A stretch of 64,000 nt of DNA from Oscillospiraceae bacterium (GTDB lineage Bacteria > Bacillota > Clostridia > Oscillospirales > Ruminococcaceae), in contig SVMW01000009.1 in NCBI GenBank assembly GCA_015067215.1, forward strand, positions 1 through 64,000. Reading direction: 5' to 3'. The notes beneath the pieces are model-generated. The model did no database searches, had not been told where the DNA came from, and worked only from the letters and a program-made list of their open reading frames with translations. Shown piece after piece: positions 9,729 to 19,876 of this stretch. The number at the start of each line of letters is the position of its first letter. Within the stretch, counting starts at the first letter, position 1. A program made the position numbers and the translations under genes.

Positions 9729-10379
9729 GTGTTTTCAGTAATATACAGAACATCAATTATGTATATAATTATAATTTTTGCCGTAAGAATAATGGGCAAA
9801 AAAAGTTTGGGGGAATTTCAGCCCATTGACCTTGTTGCCACAGTGATTATATCCAATCTTACTTCTCTTGTAATAGAAGCACCCGAATTACCTATTATCA
9901 CTTCAATCGTGCCCATACTTCTCATAATGTCTTATGAAGTTTTTGTTTCTCTCTGGGTAAAAAGAAGTGACAGACTGGCCCATATAATTCAGGGAAAATC
10001 AATAATTCTGATACAGAACGGCATAATAAATCAGAAAGCTATGAAAGAACTGCGTTTTTCAATAGATGATGTGCTGGAAGCTATGCGCACAAAAGATGTG
10101 TTTTACCTTGAGGAAGTTTGTCTTGCTATTGTTGAGACAACCGGGACAGTTAATATATACAAAGACCCAAATGCACAAACCAATATAAAAAAATGCAGTG
10201 TTCCCCCTATGCCTGTTATAACAGACAGCAAAATAATTGCACAAAATCTTAAAATAACAGGTTTTGACAACGATAAAATTGTGGATATTCTGGATAAACA
10301 CAATTACAGCCTTGACAGTATTCTGCTTATGACTTTGGACGGAAACGGACGGTATAATATCACTTTGAGAGAGGGTTAA
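9729..10379 (+). CDS. DUF421 (YetF-like) membrane protein
   Basis: MGKKSLGEFQPIDLVATVIISNLTS...PSKSIILIQNGIINQKAMKELRFSIDDVLEAMR pattern; GTG start with GAGGTGA RBS. Confidence 0.85.
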   Translation: MFSVIYRTSIMYIIIIFAVRIMGKKSLGEFQPIDLVATVIISNLTSLVIEAPELPIITSIVPILLIMSYEVFVSLWVKRSDRLAHIIQGKSIILIQNGIINQKAMKELRFSIDDVLEAMRTKDVFYLEEVCLAIVETTGTVNIYKDPNAQTNIKKCSVPPMPVITDSKIIAQNLKITGFDNDKIVDILDKHNYSLDSILLMTLDGNGRYNITLREG

Positions 10380-10382
10380 AAT

Positions 10383-10733
10383 ATGAAAAATACTGTAATA
10401 TCAATTGTATGTATTATATTAGTAACTGTATATTATGTATTTTCATCAATATTTATAGACGGTTTCACCAAAAAAATCGAGGACAAAATTATTTATGCCG
10501 ATAATAACGGATACAATACTGCAATAACTGACAATATACAGAAAATTTTGGACGAAAATATGTCAGTTTTGCTGTTTACAACCAGCCAGGAACAGATAAA
10601 TGTTATCGAAAATTGTATCATAAACATATGCTATGCAACTGAACACAATGACGTAATGAATATTCAGATAAACAAAAGTATACTTTTGAATACGTTGGAA
10701 GAAATTTCAAGACTTTACAAAAGTCCTGTTTAA
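10383..10733 (+). CDS. DUF4363-like protein
   Basis: Small protein with N-terminal TM immediately downstream of DUF421, the common pairing. Confidence 0.6.
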   Translation: MKNTVISIVCIILVTVYYVFSSIFIDGFTKKIEDKIIYADNNGYNTAITDNIQKILDENMSVLLFTTSQEQINVIENCIINICYATEHNDVMNIQINKSILLNTLEEISRLYKSPV

Positions 10734-10741
10734 AAATAAAA

Positions 10742-10769
10742 CCGCAGGAAAACTTTCCTGCGGCATTTT
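10742..10769. terminator. Bidirectional intrinsic terminator
   Basis: CCGCAGGAAAACTTTCCTGCGGCATTTTTT. Confidence 0.8.
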
Positions 10770-11234
10770 TTAATTTTCTGTTTTCTTTTTAAGCAACTCG
10801 CTGAGTTCTTCAAAAAAAGTGTTTACATCGCTGAACTGTCTGTAAACCGAAGCAAAACGAACATATGCAACTTCATCAAGCTTTTTAAGTTCTTCCATTA
10901 CAAGTTCCCCGATTTCAATGGAAGAAACTTCTGACTTAAGGCTGTTTACAAGTTTATATTCTATATTATCTGCAGCTTTTTCCAGGTCCTGTGTGGAAAC
11001 CTGACGTTTTTCGCAGGATTTCACCATACCGGCAAGCACTTTATCACGGTTGAACGCCTGTATTGAACCATCTTTTTTTATAACCATAATAGGGGTGATT
11101 TCCACTATTTCAAAGGTTGTAAAACGTTTCTGGCAGGCCATGCATTCTCTGCGTCGTCTGATTCTCTGGTTGTCTTCAGTCGGTCTGGAATCGATTACTT
11201 TACTGTCTATATTTCCACAAAAAGGACACTTCAT
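10770..11234 (-). CDS. nrdR: Transcriptional repressor NrdR
   Basis: [42 protein letters not shown]. Confidence 0.97.
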   Translation of the reverse strand: MKCPFCGNIDSKVIDSRPTEDNQRIRRRRECMACQKRFTTFEIVEITPIMVIKKDGSIQAFNRDKVLAGMVKSCEKRQVSTQDLEKAADNIEYKLVNSLKSEVSSIEIGELVMEELKKLDEVAYVRFASVYRQFSDVNTFFEELSELLKKKTEN

Positions 11235-11294
11235 ATATAAACCTCTCAGTCTATTGATAATATACTATAATTATATAATTTCGTACCGTATTAT

Positions 11295-12083
11295 TCAAGT
11301 ATCTTCAGCATATTTCTGCAGCTTTTCAATCGCCTGTATAATCTGACTGTCACTTTCAATGGACTGAGAATAAACTTCCATAAAAGCTGCTTGTGCTGTT
11401 GTCTGTGTTTTAAGATACTCAAAAAATCTGTCATAATTGAAACCGCCTGTAAACGGAATAAGGCTGTGCTTGTTGCCCTTATAATCACTTATATGCACAT
11501 GGCTTAATCTGTCTTTTGTAAGTTCCAGAATCTTGTATATGCTCTGGCGTGATTTCACCGCCTGCTTGATATCAAAGGTAAAACGGATATCCTTGTCTGC
11601 ATATTTTACAAACTCTTTTATATTGTCAATATAACCGCATTTGTACTTATATACATTTTCCTGAGAAATATATACTCCATATTCCCTCGCCTTGCGTGAA
11701 AGCATGTTAAGGTTATTGCAGTAACGCCGCATATCCATATATCTGTTGCGGTTGAAACATCCGTGTATTACAACATATTTACAGCCAAGATAGTTGCATG
11801 CCTTAAAATAGGTTTCATACAGTGCAACAGAATCTTTCAGTTTATAATCATAAACGGAAAAGAACATAAAAGTCTCTATGGCGGAAGTATACGGATGAAT
11901 TGACACTGCCGTCATATTGTATTTATCCAGTATATGTTTAATCTGCTTAAGATATTCTTCGCTCAGTTCCGTGTGGGTGTTGAAAAATATTTCAACATAC
12001 TTTACACCAAGCTGTCCTGCCTTTTCCAGAGACTCACATGGAGTCTGTGGAAAAAAACATCCTGTAGAAATGCCTGTTTTCAA
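11295..12083 (-). CDS. Sugar phosphate isomerase/epimerase (AP endonuclease 2-type TIM barrel)
   Basis: MKTGISTGCFFPQTPCESLEKAGQLGVKYVEIF...HVHISDYKG...HSLIPFTGGFNYDRFFEYL. Confidence 0.85.
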   Translation of the reverse strand: MKTGISTGCFFPQTPCESLEKAGQLGVKYVEIFFNTHTELSEEYLKQIKHILDKYNMTAVSIHPYTSAIETFMFFSVYDYKLKDSVALYETYFKACNYLGCKYVVIHGCFNRNRYMDMRRYCNNLNMLSRKAREYGVYISQENVYKYKCGYIDNIKEFVKYADKDIRFTFDIKQAVKSRQSIYKILELTKDRLSHVHISDYKGNKHSLIPFTGGFNYDRFFEYLKTQTTAQAAFMEVYSQSIESDSQIIQAIEKLQKYAEDT

Positions 12084-12103
12084 AATATCACCGCCAGTTT
12101 GAA

Positions 12104-12137
12104 AAAATGGATACCTTGCTTAAAGGTATCCATTTTA
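12104..12137. terminator. Intrinsic terminator
   Basis: AATGGATACCTTGCTTAAAGGTATCCATTTT. Confidence 0.75.
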
Positions 12138-12144
12138 AAATCAA

Positions 12145-14469
12145 TTATTTGGATTTTGCTGCTTTTTTCTTTTCGTAGTCTACCCACAGCGGACCTGCAA
12201 TGCAGATTGTTGAGTAAACACCGGAAATCATGCCCAATGCAAGTGGGAATGCAAATGTTACAATGCTTGTAAGACCTGCAATGTATGCAACAACACATAC
12301 TGTGCCCAAAGCAATGATTGTGGAAACAGTTGTATTTACGGAACGAACCAATGACTGGTTGATACTCATATTTACAAGCTGTGGAAGTTTCATTGATGGG
12401 TGAAGAGCTTTGTTTTCTCTTACACGGTCATAGATAACAACTGTGTCGTTTACAGAATAACCGAGAATTGTAAGCATTGCTGCAATAAAGTTGCCGTTGA
12501 TTGAGAAGCGGCAGATTGCAAAAACGCCGAAGATGATGATAAGGTCGTGGATAAGAGCAACGATTGCTGTTGCACCTGCTTCAAAACCACCTATGCGTCT
12601 GAATCTGATAGCAACGTAAATAAGAATAAGTGCACAAGCTGCTACAAGACCTACAAGGCTCTTAGCAAAGAATTCGCGGCCGATTGTTGGGTTAACGTTG
12701 TTAACTTCAAGCTGTTCAAAACCGTTATCAGCATATTTTTCTGCAAACACTGCATCAAGTTCAGCAAGTTTTTCTGTTGAAACTGTCTGTTCGCCAGGAA
12801 GTGTAACTGTAATTACATCTTTTCCTGTTGCAGCATTCTGACCCTGCTGTACTGAAAGGTCTGAACCAAGGATATCTTTAACATCTGCTTCTACTTCAGA
12901 AAGTGTGATTTCGTTTTCGTAGCCATATGTAAGCAAAGCACCGCCCTTGAACTGAATGTCCATTGAAACGCCTGCAATAGCACTGTAGATAAAGATAACC
13001 GCGATAACTGCGATTGAACCAATGTAGAATTTTTTGCTGTTACCAACAAAGTCAAAGAATTTCTTTTCTTTGTAAACTTTTTTAGCACCATACAAAGCAG
13101 TGTTGCGGAACATGTTCATTTTGGAAACACTTCTGAGCATAAGACGTGTTGCAACGATGCCATATACAAAGTTGAGAATAACACCGATAAGCAATGTGTA
13201 ACCGAAGGAATAGATTGCGCCTGCTGTTGATGGACCGAATGCAAAGAAAATTGGTGTAAGAAGTTTTGCAAAAATGCCGTCTGTAGGACCAAAAGCACCC
13301 ATGAGAACAATAGCAACAATAACAACTGTTACGTTACCGTCGATGATTGGTGCAAGACCTCTTTCAAAACCGTTGGATATAGCTTCGTCAAGACCGTTGC
13401 CGTCACGAAGTTCTTCTTTGATACGTTCAAATGTAATAACGTTTGCGTCAACACCCATACCGATAGCAAGGATGATACCTGCGATACCAGGAAGTGTAAG
13501 TGTGAAACTGTTGAAATCCGGGAAGAAACCGGAAATACATGCCAGAATTGTTGCAACCTGACCAAGCAGAGCAATAACAGCGATAACACCAGGCAGTCTG
13601 TAAAGGCAGATGATGTACAATGCAACAAGAATAAATGCGATTATACCTGCTTTTACCATTGCATCAAGTGAAGATGCACCAAGTGTAGGGCTGATTGTGG
13701 AGAAGCTTTCTGCAGAGAGGTCAAAAGGCAAAGAACCTGCATTGATTTTGTCTGCAAGAGCTTTTGCGCTGTCTGCGTCAAAATCGCCTGTGATAATTGC
13801 CTGACCATCTGTGATAGCTGTCTGAACTGTTGGAGCGGAGATGCATTCTTCGTCCATCCAGATAGAAATAACACCTTTGCTTTCAGCAAGTTTTGTTGTG
13901 GATTCAGCAAACTTTGTAACACCTGTGCTTTCAAGCTGAAGCTGAACAACATACTGAACCTGACCTGTTGTGGAATCCTGCTGTACTGCTGCAGAAGCCT
14001 GTTTGATGTCATCGCCTGTCAGAACAATTTTGTCAGTTGTTTTGTCAAGAGAAAGACCATCACCAATGCCTTCTCTGAACGAGAGAACTGCACTTGCACC
14101 GATTTCATTGATAGCTTCTTCAGGGTTAAAGGCTTTTTCATCTTCTTTCCATGGGAAACGAACAATAATTCTGTCTTTGTTGTAGTCTGTGTAAACTTCG
14201 TAGTCAGTGATGTTGAGGTTAACAAGACGGAGTTTGATAACAGCTTCTGCTGCATCAAGTTCTTCATCAGTAGCATCCTGACCTTCTGCGGGCATAAATG
14301 TAGCATCTACGCCACCTTTAATGTCAATACCAAATCTTATATCGCTTGCACTTTTAAACCATACAGTTTCTGTGTCGCCATATACTTGCTTGATTCCGAA
14401 GAATGATGTATATGTCAAAGCGAAAATAAGAGCAGCAACTATAAAAAATATAGATTTGCCTCTTCTTTT
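12145..14469 (-). CDS. secDF: Fused protein translocase subunit SecDF
   Basis: SecD part FGIDIKGGVDATF...GMGVDANVITFERIKEE and SecF part FVGNSKKFYIGS...GYSVNDTVVIYDRVRENK in one ORF. Confidence 0.94.
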   Translation of the reverse strand, partial: KRRGKSIFFIVAALIFALTYTSFFGIKQVYGDTETVWFKSASDIRFGIDIKGGVDATFMPAEGQDATDEELDAAEAVIKLRLVNLNITDYEVYTDYNKDRIIVRFPWKEDEKAFNPEEAINEIGASAVLSFREGIGDGLSLDKTTDKIVLTGDDIKQASAAVQQDSTTGQVQYVVQLQLESTGVTKFAESTTKLAESKGVISIWMDEECISAPTVQTAITDGQAIITGDFDADSAKALADKINAGSLPFDLSAESFSTISPTLGASSLDAMVKAGIIAFILVALYIICLYRLPGVIAVIALLGQVATILACISGFFPDFNSFTLTLPGIAGIILAIGMGVDANVITFERIKEELRDGNGLDEAISNGFERGLAPIIDGNVTVVIVAIVLMGAFGPTDGIFAKLLTPIFFAFGPSTAGAIYSFGYTLLIGVILNFVYGIVATRLMLRSVSKMNMFRNTALYGAKKVYKEKKFFDFVGNSKKFYIGSIAVIAVIFIYSAIAGVSMDIQFKGGALLTYGYENEITLSEVEADVKDILGSDLSVQQGQNAATGKDVITVTLPGEQTVSTEKLAELDAVFAEKYADNGFEQLEVNNVNPTIGREFFAKSLVGLVAACALILIYVAIRFRRIGGFEAGATAIVALIHDLIIIFGVFAICRFSINGNFIAAMLTILGYSVNDTVVIYDRVRENKALHPSMKLPQLVNMSINQSLVRSVNTTVSTIIALGTVCVVAYIAGLTSIVTFAFPLALGMISGVYSTICIAGPLWVDYEKKKAAKSK

Positions 14470-14648
14470 CATATTTTCCTCCATTTTCAAAAATACAGTG
14501 CTTAATATTATATCTATTTTCACAATTTAAGTCAATCATTTTTATTATATAATATAAAAAGATAAAAAGCATAACAATATTGTCACTTTCATCCTGCCTT
14601 GTTTTGAATTACTCTTTATGATATACTAAAATAGCATATAAACTGCTT

Positions 14649-16421
14649 TTGAGAAAGGCCGTGAACATTATTAAGCTTATACGTTGTGACAACAAAAACA
14701 AAATGATAACCGCTGCTGTCGGGGCTGCAGTTGGTCTGACTGTTTTTCTGGTTATATATGGTTTTTCCGCATTAAACCCTCTGAATGAAAGTTTTGTACT
14801 TACAGGTTATCTCGAAAAAGACATAGCACAGCATTATGCAGGCTGGAAACTGTTCCGAAACAGTCCCTGGCAGTTTCCTTTAGGGGTAGGACAAAACATT
14901 GAATATCCATATGGCGGCAGTGTTTCCTATACCGATTCAATACCGCTTTTTGCCATATTTTTCAAACTTTTATCCCCTGTTCTGCCACAGACTTTTCAGT
15001 ATTTCGGTTTGTTTATCTGTCTGTGTTTTGTTTTGCAGGGTGTTTTCGGCGCTTTGCTGGTAAATCTGTTTACCAACTGCACAATATACTGCGGCCTTGG
15101 TGCATTTTTGCTTTGTCTTTCTCCTGTAATGACCGAAAGGGCTTTCCGTCACTGCGCACTTACCGCTCATTTTATTATTATCGCAGCTTTGTACTATTAC
15201 TTTAAAAACAAAAAATCGTGCTGCATAAGCTATATCCCCTTTTACATCATTAATATTGCTGCTATTACCATACATCCTTATTTCCTGCCGTTTTCCTTTG
15301 CAATAATGTTTGCATTTGCTGTTGAGGATTTCTTCCTTGCCAAAAACAGAATTAAATCTGTACTGCATGTCATGGCAAGCATCGTTATAACACTTGTTAC
15401 AGGATATTGCATCGGTGCTTTTTATAACGAAGGCGGTATGGCGATACTGGGATACGGTTATTTCAGCATGAACCTCAACGCTTTCTTTAACCCGGTAAGC
15501 AAAGGTTTTGAAAGCGAAAACAACTGGTCTGCTGTACTGAGCGACAGACCATTGTTCGGAGGACAAATCGAAGGTTTCAACTACCTTGGTATCGGCATTA
15601 TAATTGCAATTGCAATAAGTGCCGTATTACTTATTATAAAACACAGAAAAGATATTGTTGATTTTATAAAAAACCATTTTGGCATTATTTTTTCTGCACT
15701 ATGTCTTACAGTTTTTGCTGTTGGTGACGGTGTTTATTATGGTGGCCTGCTGCTTTTCCGCTATCCTTTAAGTCAGGATATTATTATAAAATATCTCAAT
15801 ATTTTCCGCGGTAACGGTCGCTTCGGGTGGATGCTGTTCTATCTGCTGTTCCTCTTTGCAATGTATGGTATTTCAAGATATATCGGTAATAAAAAACTGG
15901 CCGCTGCTGCTCTTTGTATAATTTGTTTTATTCAGCTTTTTGATATTGGCGGCGTTCTGCTTGAAAAACACAATTATTTCTATAACTTTTCTGCTGAAAA
16001 CCGTCAGTGTGCAAAAACAGTTGCACAGCATCCGTTCTGGGAAGAAACCGTGCAGCAGGTTGACGGCGTAATTGAAATGCAGAGTGAACAGGGCTCCATG
16101 TTCGGTAACGGCATGATAGACATTGCTTCCCTTTGCGGTGAATATGACAAGTATATCAACTCAACCTTTGCTGCAAGAACAAGCGTTGACAAACGCAAAG
16201 ATGTAATTGAATATCAGAAATCGCTGCTTGCACAGGGCAACTGGAACAATGTGCTGTATATTGTTGAAGAAACCAAACTGTTTGACAGTCTTATTGCAAA
16301 CGGCAGCTGTCAGGCCTTTGAGGTTGACGGACAGCTTGTTGTTATCCCTGCCATGTACTCCGATGCTGAAATTGCTGAGTTTGAAACTCTGGGCAGTTTT
16401 AAACAAATAATAATTAAATAG
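14649..16421 (+). CDS. DUF6311-like polytopic membrane protein (predicted glycosyltransferase-type)
   Basis: WKLFRNSPWQFPLGVGQNIEYPYGGSVSYTDSIPLFAIFFKLLSPVLPQTFQYFGL; start codon uncertain (TTG 14649 or GTG 14661); promoter TTGAAT-17-TAAAAT just upstream. Confidence 0.7.
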   Translation: MRKAVNIIKLIRCDNKNKMITAAVGAAVGLTVFLVIYGFSALNPLNESFVLTGYLEKDIAQHYAGWKLFRNSPWQFPLGVGQNIEYPYGGSVSYTDSIPLFAIFFKLLSPVLPQTFQYFGLFICLCFVLQGVFGALLVNLFTNCTIYCGLGAFLLCLSPVMTERAFRHCALTAHFIIIAALYYYFKNKKSCCISYIPFYIINIAAITIHPYFLPFSFAIMFAFAVEDFFLAKNRIKSVLHVMASIVITLVTGYCIGAFYNEGGMAILGYGYFSMNLNAFFNPVSKGFESENNWSAVLSDRPLFGGQIEGFNYLGIGIIIAIAISAVLLIIKHRKDIVDFIKNHFGIIFSALCLTVFAVGDGVYYGGLLLFRYPLSQDIIIKYLNIFRGNGRFGWMLFYLLFLFAMYGISRYIGNKKLAAAALCIICFIQLFDIGGVLLEKHNYFYNFSAENRQCAKTVAQHPFWEETVQQVDGVIEMQSEQGSMFGNGMIDIASLCGEYDKYINSTFAARTSVDKRKDVIEYQKSLLAQGNWNNVLYIVEETKLFDSLIANGSCQAFEVDGQLVVIPAMYSDAEIAEFETLGSFKQIIIK

Positions 16422-16426
16422 CTCCA

Positions 16427-16464
16427 AAAAAGAGCAGAATGGTTTAACCCATTCTGCTCTTTTA
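16427..16464. terminator. Bidirectional intrinsic terminator
   Basis: AAAAGAGCAGAATGGTTTAACCCATTCTGCTCTTTTA. Confidence 0.8.
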
Positions 16465-16491
16465 ATATATTTTAAAATATCAGTTTATAAA

Positions 16492-18885
16492 TTATTTAAG
16501 TTCTACAACAGTCACGCCTGCTTCCCCTTCGCCATATGTTCCCAGACGGAAGTAGCTGACATGCTTGTGTTTTTTAAGGAACTGATGAATGCCGCTTCTG
16601 AGCGCACCTGTGCCTTTGCCGTGAATTATATATACTGTATGCTGACGGTTGATAAAGCAGTTGTCAAGGAAACGGTCAACTTCAATTATTGCTTCATCAA
16701 CAGTCTGACCTATAACATTTATTTCCATGCTTGCATTGCGTGTTGCAGCAGAGGTTGTGTTATTTCGTGTGCCCTGACGGACATTTCGCATGCCGCCTGA
16801 CTGTTTTTGTTTAGGTGCAGGCGCAATATCCTGATAAAGGTCAGAAATATGCACTCTGGTTTTGATAACCCCTGCCATAACTTCTACCATACCGTCTTTG
16901 TTGGCAGGCCCCTGTACAACAGCCTGTTTATTAAGGGAACCGATAACAACCCTGTCACCTTTTTTTACGTTTTCAGCCTTTGGCAGAGCAATAACATCTG
17001 TTTCGTCTTTTTCTACTGAAGAAATAAGCTTTGCAGTGTCTTTGCGGGCAATTTCCCTTGCCTTCTGCAGACGTTGCTGTGCAGATATATTTTCCTGTTT
17101 CTGAAGCACTTTGAGTTCATCACTGAGACGATAAGCTTCGTCCTGCACTTTCTGTGCATTGAGTTTGGCTTTTTCGGTAATGGCATCAGCCTGTGCCTGT
17201 GCTTCTTTGAGAATTTTAGCACTCTTTTCCTCTGCCTGTCTCATTTTTGTGCCTGCATAATCTTTAAGCATTTCAATTTCGTCCTGACCTGCTTTAAGCT
17301 GTTTTTTAAGATCTTCCAGCTGTGCAAGGACACCGTCAAGGCGTTTTTCATCTTCGGACAAATGACGTTTTGCATTTTCTATGATGTCATCATCTATACC
17401 AAGACGCTTGCTGATATAAAACGCATTGGATTTACCCGGTACACCCATAATAATCTTATATGTAGGCATAAGGGTATTTGTGTCAAATTCGCAGCTTGCA
17501 TTCTGCACGCCCTGTGTTTCAAGTGCATATACTTTAAGTTCGCCGTAATGGGTTGTTGCCATAACCTTACTGCCTTTGCTGCGCAGTTTTTCGATAATAC
17601 TTAAAGCAAGCGCTGCACCTTCGGCAGGGTCGGTACCTGCTCCCAGTTCATCCATAAGTACCAGGCTTTTTTCGTTTGCCTGTTTAAGAATTGTACCAAT
17701 GTTTTTCATATGACCTGAGAATGTTGACAAACTCTGCTCAATGCTCTGCTCATCACCGATATCAACAAGAATATTTTCAAACACACATACTGAACTGCTT
17801 TCGTGTGCAGGAATAAGCATACCCGTACAGGCCATGGCACAAAGCAGACCTGCTGTTTTAAGAGAAACGGTTTTACCGCCTGTATTAGGACCTGTGATAA
17901 TCATTGTGTCATAATCAAAGCCAAGTTCTATATCGGTAGGTACAACAACTTTTTTATCTATAAGCGGGTGACGTGCTTTTTTGATACTGAATTTCAGGTC
18001 ACTGTTGATTTTAGGCATAACCGCATTCTGACGCATTGCAAGTTTTGCCTTTGCTACAACCATATCTATTTTAAGCATTTTTTCGTAGCTGTCGAAAAAC
18101 AGTACAGAATTTTGTGCCACCATGGAAGAAAGTCGTGTAAGAATTCTGTTGATTTCGTCCTGTTCCTCGTTGAACAGCTGCATAATTTTATTGTTGAGTT
18201 CCGCAACAGCTGCAGGCTCGATAAAATAAGTTGAACCTGAGGATGATACATCGTGTACAGTACCGTTGATTTCGTTTTTAAATTCCGCCTTTACCGGAAT
18301 AACAAACTTGTTCTGACGGATTGTGATAACAGCTTCCTGCAGATATTTCTGATATGAAGTGTTGCGGATGTAGCTTTCCAGTCTTTCACGGACTGCACTT
18401 TCTGCTTTTTTGATTTTTCTGCGTATATCATACAGTTCATCACTTGCGGTATCAGCCACCTGATTATCTGAAAGAATGCTTTCAAAAATAAGTTTTTCAA
18501 GCTGTGGGTTTTCGGTCATGGACATTACCGTCCAGTCCATGGCATCAGTGTTTCTTTCGTACTGCAGGTACCATTTTTTTATTCTGTCAAAGTTGCGGTA
18601 CATTCTTGCAACTGTAAGCAGTTCTGCACATGACAGCATGCCGCCTTTTGTACTGTGAACAACTGCATCATAGCATCCATTTGCACTGTCAAGGCTTGGG
18701 TTGCCGTATTTGAGCATATAGCTCATTACTGTATCGGTGCAAAGCAGGCTTTCGCCCACCTGTTCCACATCTGTAAACGGAACAAGCTTTACAGCAGCTT
18801 CTTTATTTTCGTTAAATACACAAAGCTCCGAAAGCTGCTGTGTTATAACGTTGTATTCTATAGATTTTAAACTTTTTTCTTTCAC
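16492..18885 (-). CDS. mutS2: Endonuclease MutS2
   Basis: TGPNTGGKTVSLKTAGLLCAMA Walker A, LVLMDELGAGTDPAEGAALALSI, C-terminal Smr domain IHGKGTGALRSGIHQFL. Confidence 0.96.
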   Translation of the reverse strand: MKEKSLKSIEYNVITQQLSELCVFNENKEAAVKLVPFTDVEQVGESLLCTDTVMSYMLKYGNPSLDSANGCYDAVVHSTKGGMLSCAELLTVARMYRNFDRIKKWYLQYERNTDAMDWTVMSMTENPQLEKLIFESILSDNQVADTASDELYDIRRKIKKAESAVRERLESYIRNTSYQKYLQEAVITIRQNKFVIPVKAEFKNEINGTVHDVSSSGSTYFIEPAAVAELNNKIMQLFNEEQDEINRILTRLSSMVAQNSVLFFDSYEKMLKIDMVVAKAKLAMRQNAVMPKINSDLKFSIKKARHPLIDKKVVVPTDIELGFDYDTMIITGPNTGGKTVSLKTAGLLCAMACTGMLIPAHESSSVCVFENILVDIGDEQSIEQSLSTFSGHMKNIGTILKQANEKSLVLMDELGAGTDPAEGAALALSIIEKLRSKGSKVMATTHYGELKVYALETQGVQNASCEFDTNTLMPTYKIIMGVPGKSNAFYISKRLGIDDDIIENAKRHLSEDEKRLDGVLAQLEDLKKQLKAGQDEIEMLKDYAGTKMRQAEEKSAKILKEAQAQADAITEKAKLNAQKVQDEAYRLSDELKVLQKQENISAQQRLQKAREIARKDTAKLISSVEKDETDVIALPKAENVKKGDRVVIGSLNKQAVVQGPANKDGMVEVMAGVIKTRVHISDLYQDIAPAPKQKQSGGMRNVRQGTRNNTTSAATRNASMEINVIGQTVDEAIIEVDRFLDNCFINRQHTVYIIHGKGTGALRSGIHQFLKKHKHVSYFRLGTYGEGEAGVTVVELK

Positions 18886-18886
18886 T

Positions 18887-19690
18887 TTAGTTACCTTTTG
18901 TCAAAACTTCTGCTTCTGTGTCAATTAAAGGTTTAAGTATTGGTTTTAGAAAGTCCAGCGTTTTATAGCTGTCCTTTGTTTTGGATAAAACATATTTTTC
19001 GCAAATCTGTCCAAGTCGTATAAGGCTTAAGCCGCTTACTTTAAAGGAAAACATCTGTTCCAGATCCGCCAGAGCAAAATATCTTAGTGCCAGAATAACT
19101 GCAGGTTCTGCCACAATATATCCTGTCTCGTAAGCCTGACGGCACTCAGGACAAATAATACTGCCGCTGTCCACATCAAAAAAGAACAATTCATTTTCGT
19201 ATTTTCCGCATTTGCGGCACCCCACAAGGTCAGGACGAAAACCTATGTCACTCATAAGCCGCATTTCAAACGCTGCTTTTGTCATAAGCGGTGACCATTT
19301 ATCTTCGCACAGCATGTAAAGGCAGTTCAGAAACAACCTCAATATATCTCCCGAAACTTCATCCGGCACAACTGCTTCGCAGACAAGTTCCGACATATAC
19401 ATTGCCAGAGAGATGTTTTCTATTGAAGAAGACAGATTGTAAAAAACCTTTTTGGTAACAGCCTCATTAAGCTGGTACATTCTGTCCCCTTTGCCTTCAA
19501 AAACCACAAATTCACTGTATGTAAACAAACCTGTAGAGCTATGAAACTTGTTTTTAAGTCTCATAGCTCCTTTGGCATATATTGATATTACTCCGAGCTC
19601 CTTTGTGAGAACGGTAATAACCTTATCGCTCTCCTTCATTTGAAGCTCTTTTAACACTACTCCGTTCACTTTTCGTAGTTGGTTTGCCAT
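18887..19690 (-). CDS. recO: DNA repair protein RecO
   Basis: VNGVVLKELQMKESDKVITVLTKELGVISIYAKGA, zinc-binding CRKCGK...CPECR. Confidence 0.94.
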   Translation of the reverse strand: MANQLRKVNGVVLKELQMKESDKVITVLTKELGVISIYAKGAMRLKNKFHSSTGLFTYSEFVVFEGKGDRMYQLNEAVTKKVFYNLSSSIENISLAMYMSELVCEAVVPDEVSGDILRLFLNCLYMLCEDKWSPLMTKAAFEMRLMSDIGFRPDLVGCRKCGKYENELFFFDVDSGSIICPECRQAYETGYIVAEPAVILALRYFALADLEQMFSFKVSGLSLIRLGQICEKYVLSKTKDSYKTLDFLKPILKPLIDTEAEVLTKGN

Positions 19691-19802
19691 CAGCGACCTC
19701 TTTTATAATTTCCTGTCCTCCCATGGAAAGACACTGTCGGTAGTGCAGATAGTCCTCCACACTGCCTGTACGCAAAAATCTGTTCCAATAATCTATTTTC
19801 AT
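19623..19802 (-). CDS. YqzL-like small protein overlapping recO
   Basis: MKIDYWNRFLRTGSVEDYLHYRQC resembles the YqzL core W-x2-F-x2-TGS-x2-YL-x-Y; located between era and recO as in Bacillus. Confidence 0.65.
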   Translation of the reverse strand: MKIDYWNRFLRTGSVEDYLHYRQCLSMGGQEIIKEVADGKPTTKSERSSVKRASNEGER

Positions 19803-19876
19803 AACAGACACCTCACTTTAAAAAGTGCTGTTATTGTTCCTTGATAACAAATTGTTATCCTTGGCAATTAAAGGTA

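Noticed and set aside
19840-19862. Palindrome GATAACAAATTGTTATC between yqzL and era
   Set aside because: Short AT-rich dyad without clear promoter or T-tract context; may be an accidental or weak terminator
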